DNA of 38,306 nt from Okeania sp. SIO1I7 (GTDB lineage: Bacteria > Cyanobacteriota > Cyanobacteriia > Cyanobacteriales > Microcoleaceae), in NCBI GenBank assembly GCA_010672585.1, contig JAAHGF010000046.1:1-38306 (forward strand), in the 5' to 3' direction. Each line of letters begins with the position of its first letter. Position 1 is the stretch's first letter. A program made the position numbers and the translations under genes. Below, in pieces: positions 36,501 to 38,306 of the stretch. The notes beneath the pieces are model-generated. The model had not been told where the DNA came from. It did no database searches and saw nothing but the letters and a program-made list of their open reading frames with translations.

Positions 36501-36820
36501 GTACCATTTTTGGCCAAAGATACTGCTATATTTAAAGCTGTCTGACCCCCCATTGTGGGTAGGAGAGCATCTGGTCGTTCTTTGGCAATGACTTTTTCTA
36601 CAAGTTCAGGGGTCAGGGGTTCGATGTAAGTACATTCGGCAATTTCTGGGTCTGTCATAATTGTAGCTGGATTGGAGTTGACCAGCACAACCTCAAATCC
36701 TTCTTCCCTAAGAGCTTTACAAGCTTGTGTTCCACTATAATCAAATTCACAGGCTTGGCCAATAACAATCGGACCAGAACCAACCAGTAGAATTTTGCGT
36801 ATATCTTGGCGTCGCGGCAT
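33590..36820 (-). CDS. carB: Carbamoyl-phosphate synthase large subunit
   Basis: It makes carbamoyl phosphate from bicarbonate, ammonia (delivered by CarA) and two ATP, feeding arginine and pyrimidine synthesis. The 1076 residues show the duplicated ATP-grasp layout. Half 1 runs from [20 protein letters not shown] with [11 protein letters not shown]; half 2 from [20 protein letters not shown] with [30 protein letters not shown] and [18 protein letters not shown] are the paired metal/ATP segments. The C-terminal ~130 residues are the MGS-like allosteric domain ([11 protein letters not shown]). The ATG at 36820 begins [12 protein letters not shown]. carA is not adjacent in the window, as is common in cyanobacteria. 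Many HIP1 sites are present. Confidence 0.98.
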   Translation of the reverse strand: MPRRQDIRKILLVGSGPIVIGQACEFDYSGTQACKALREEGFEVVLVNSNPATIMTDPEIAECTYIEPLTPELVEKVIAKERPDALLPTMGGQTALNIAVSLAKNGTLAKYGVELIGAKLPAIEMAEDRLLFKEAMARIGIPVCPSGIASSWAEAKAIAQQIGTYPLIIRPAFTLGGTGGGIAYNQEEYEVMAQAGIDASPVSQILVEKSLIGWKEYELEVMRDLADNVVIICSIENIDPMGVHTGDSITVAPAQTLTDKEYQRLRDASIKIIREIGVETGGSNIQFAVNPVNGDVIVIEMNPRVSRSSALASKATGFPIAKMAAKLAVGYSLDEIPNDITKKTPASFEPTIDYVVTKIPRFAFEKFPGSQAVLTTQMKSVGEAMAIGRTFQESFQKALRSLETGRAGFGGDRWEKLPSLEQVRSGLRTPNPERMFTVRHALLLGMTVEEVYELTGIDIWFLDKMRELTDTEKLIKRTPLKELTKEQMWDIKRQGFSDRQIAYCSKTTEDEVRSYRLSLGVKPAYKTVDTCAAEFEALTPYYYSTYEEESEVLPSEKRKVMILGGGPNRIGQGIEFDYCCCHASYALGADGFETIMVNSNPETVSTDYDTSDRLYFEPLTKEDVLNIIEAENPEGIIVQFGGQTPLKLAVPLQKYLEQTETKTKIWGTSPDSIDTAEDRERFEKILRDLDIRQAANGLARSFEDALEVAQKIEYPVVVRPSYVLGGRAMEIVYSDQELERYMKFAVQVEPEHPILIDKFLENAIEVDVDAIADATGQVVIGGIMEHIEEAGIHSGDSACSIPYQTLAPAAVETIRQWTVALAKALNVIGLMNIQFAVQGENVFILEANPRASRTVPFVSKAIGTPLAKMASRVMSGKKLEELGFVEEQIPGHVSVKEAVLPFAKFPGTDTILGPEMRSTGEAMGIDVDFGKAFAKAQLSAGQKLPLEGTVFVSMSDRHKEAVVPVVKDLIELGLKVIATEGTRKVLCLHGLDVALMLKLHEGRPNVLDGIKNGEIQLIITTPSGEEARADGIKIRRSSLDYKVPLITTIAGAKATAAAIRALKSEVLEVKAMQDYY

Positions 36821-37134
36821 AGATTTATATTTATTTGTTTGACAATTAAGGGTTAATCCACAGTATTTTAAGGGTTAGTATAGTTGTAGTGTTATGATAT
36901 ACAGAGCAATTTTATATTTGGGCATTTAAAGCAATTAGCCCTGAGTTGTCAGCAAGAATACTATACTGAAAATTAAGGGTCCAAGAGCTATTAGCCTTTA
37001 GCTTAAGTTAATACTTTTGAAATTTAATCTTGTTAATGGTTAATTATTTTAGCGAAACTACCCATTGACAAGATACTCAAAGCTTTATTAATTAATACTT
37101 TTGAATTTTAAATTTTGACTGAAAATTTTTAGAT
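36821..37134. promoter_or_regulatory. Divergent intergenic region carB / 83-residue gene
   Basis: It must hold promoters for both divergent genes; individual boxes cannot be assigned with confidence. A direct repeat ttaatacttttgaa occurs at ~37009-37022 and ~37096-37109, in the upstream region of the plus-strand gene. Confidence 0.5.
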
Positions 37135-37386
37135 ATGCCAAGAAATCCTGATGAATTTGCTATACACCTATTGTTAGAAGGTGGCGCTCGCGAAGAAGTA
37201 CGTTTTCTGACTCTTAAAGAATTTCAAACTTGGTACAGTGGCGTTATAGTTCCAAAGCATGATTCTCCAGAGTTTGTCAATGTGCCAATTAAGACTATTC
37301 AAGGAGAATATATGGTTGTTCGTCCCTCTGCTATAATTGCTATCCGGGTTGAACCTATATTTAATTCTAGTGTTGAAAGATTTTAA
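37135..37386 (+). CDS. Small hypothetical protein
   Basis: The 83 residues (MPRNPDEFAIHLLLEGGARE ... VRPSAIIAIRVEPIF) appear to be a compact alpha/beta protein with no cysteine, signal peptide or membrane helix. Codon use resembles the neighbouring genes and the frame is clean, which supports a real gene. The frame-shifted ORF on the opposite strand is a shadow. It reads like a protein conserved in cyanobacteria, but I cannot name its family or function. It is transcribed divergently from carB; E2 starts 54 bp after its stop. Confidence 0.75.
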   Translation: MPRNPDEFAIHLLLEGGAREEVRFLTLKEFQTWYSGVIVPKHDSPEFVNVPIKTIQGEYMVVRPSAIIAIRVEPIFNSSVERF

Positions 37387-37440
37387 GTAGATGACCCGAC
37401 ACCAAGCTAGGCTATGGTGTGGGCTTTTGGTAGCCCTAGA

Positions 37441-37696
37441 ACCCACATTCCGCAGCACAAAATGTAGTATAGAATCAGGAGTCAGGAGACAGGAGACAGG
37501 AGACAGAATTTTATCAGAAAATCATAGCTGCCGTGATTGAGTAATCAATCAAGCAAGTATTAATGCTTAATTATTTACTCGGAATTTGATCGACGAAAAA
37601 AGTAATTGAGATGATTTGCATAGTATAAATATCTATACAAGCTCAGGATTTATATACTACTTTTAATGATACGCTCTTGAAGTTCCGAATGTGGGT
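37441..37696. mobile_element. MITE-like element E2
   Basis: It starts ACCCACATTCCGCA and ends GAATGTGGGT (11-bp inverted core). Its interior is the reverse complement of E1: gccgtgattgagtaatcaat, aattatttactcggaattt, agatgatttgcatagtataa. It contains a ggagaca heptamer run (~37481-37505). The target duplication is unclear. Confidence 0.87.
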
Positions 37697-37821
37697 TATA
37701 AATAAAGGCGTTGGTGATTTGAGGTATGATATAAAATCCGGAGCAGAGCGCGATAGAACTCTGTTCCGCGCTCCGCGACCAAAAAACTTTCTCCTTCTAC
37801 TGCTCTTTCTTCTTCTTTCTT

Positions 37822-37894
37822 CCCCTCCTGGGAGGGGCTAGGGGTGGGTTGACTCCTGACTCCTGTTCCCCTCCTGGGAGGGGTTAGGGGTGGG
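37822..37894. repeat. Duplicated G-rich palindrome block
   Basis: Two copies (37822-37848 and 37868-37894) of CCCCTCC-TG-GGAGGGG, each followed by a G-tract series (GGGG, then GGGTGGG-type). The same block is found in B1, B2 and, inverted, in A3. Each fits a four-tract G-quadruplex pattern on the plus strand. Confidence 0.85.
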
Positions 37895-37926
37895 TTGACT
37901 CCTAAGTAATCAAGATTAATATCATT

Positions 37927-38015
37927 AGGACTTACGCAGATACGGTATATATAGCGCTCAAAACTATTGTCCAATAGTTATTGGACTCTATACATAGTGC
38001 CTTTGCGTAAGTCCT
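37927..38015. mobile_element. MITE-like element D2
   Basis: A 12-bp perfect inverted repeat AGGACTTACGCA / TGCGTAAGTCCT bounds 89 bp. The centre is a second hairpin GTCCAATA-GT-TATTGGAC. No target duplication could be settled. Confidence 0.85.
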
Positions 38016-38070
38016 GATCATACACGCGCTTCACCAACGCCTAAATATAGCAATGTGCGCTGGCATATTT

Positions 38071-38256
38071 ACATATTACAGATTGAGTACTAATGTAGTA
38101 TGGGGGTGGGTAGGTGTATGGCCTGCATTTTTCATAAATTACGCGATCGCGTCCTCATCAAAGTCACATACTATAGATTAAATATTAATGTAGTATTGGG
38201 GTAGGTGTATGGCCTGCATTTTTCACAAATTACGCGATCGTGCCCTCGTCAAAGTT
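38071..38256. repeat. Two-copy ~93-bp tandem repeat
   Basis: Two units begin acata at 38071 and 38166 and share ttaatgtagta, taggtgtatggcctgcattt and caaattacgcgatcg. The spacing is 95 bp at the left landmark and 91 bp further in, owing to a small indel. The tail to 38306 shows no gene. Confidence 0.8.
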
Positions 38257-38306
38257 TTAAGGATGCGTGTTTAGATATTGACAATTTACGGTTTATAACT
38301 TATGAT

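Noticed and set aside
37696-37974. 92-residue minus-strand ORF
   Set aside because: It is a translation of repeats (G-rich palindromes and part of D2), not a gene.

Overview
The window looks like chromosomal DNA from a filamentous, AT-rich cyanobacterium. The evidence is psbN, psbH and tatA, about fifteen copies of the cyanobacterial HIP1 octamer GCGATCGC, short tandem heptamer repeats, and a very high load of small non-coding repeats. The genus cannot be fixed from sequence alone; an Oscillatoriales-type genome would fit.

Region 1 (1-9900) holds three minus-strand tetratricopeptide (TPR) genes. Two end in a PAPS-dependent sulfotransferase domain and the middle one is TPR only. Each is bordered by its own unrelated tandem array: 169-bp units downstream of gene 1, 115-bp units directly upstream of gene 1, and 285-322-bp units downstream of gene 3. 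The last array repeatedly carries the final ~33 codons of the sulfotransferase. Region 2 (10.7-20.6 kb) is a housekeeping block: a thioredoxin-TPR chaperone-like protein, a metallo-beta-lactamase-fold hydrolase, aroC, psbN, psbH, tatA, pth, a small cyanobacterial protein, pyrG and an internally duplicated small protein. An IS605-type tnpB remnant appears to have pushed psbN and psbH about 0.8 kb apart. Region 3 (20.7-23.1 kb) has a second tnpB remnant that ends at the stop codon of a ROK glucokinase, then two homologous gene fragments.

Region 4 (23.1-29.6 kb) is the most system-like part. A 929-residue protein with two complete DNA methyltransferase domains converges on a nurA-herA operon (nuclease plus hexameric DNA-pumping ATPase). 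A cluster of nested miniature elements lies between them. This could be a modification-linked DNA-processing or defence module, but that is inference. Region 5 (30.2-37.4 kb) has two Uma2/PD-(D/E)XK proteins, a membrane-anchored phosphodiester-glycosidase-like protein, carB, and a small conserved-looking protein divergent from carB.

Across the window I find many miniature inverted-repeat elements (MITE-like) in about ten families, named A to J here. Several have readable target duplications: families A, C and I all show 3-bp TWA, family B 4 bp, family F about 10 bp and family H 7 bp. Three insertions can be read directly: C1 splits a copy of the 115-bp array and its removal restores the exact 115-bp period, B3 sits inside A1, and H probably sits inside an older element J. 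No transposase that could move them is intact in the window. No tRNA, rRNA or CRISPR array was seen.
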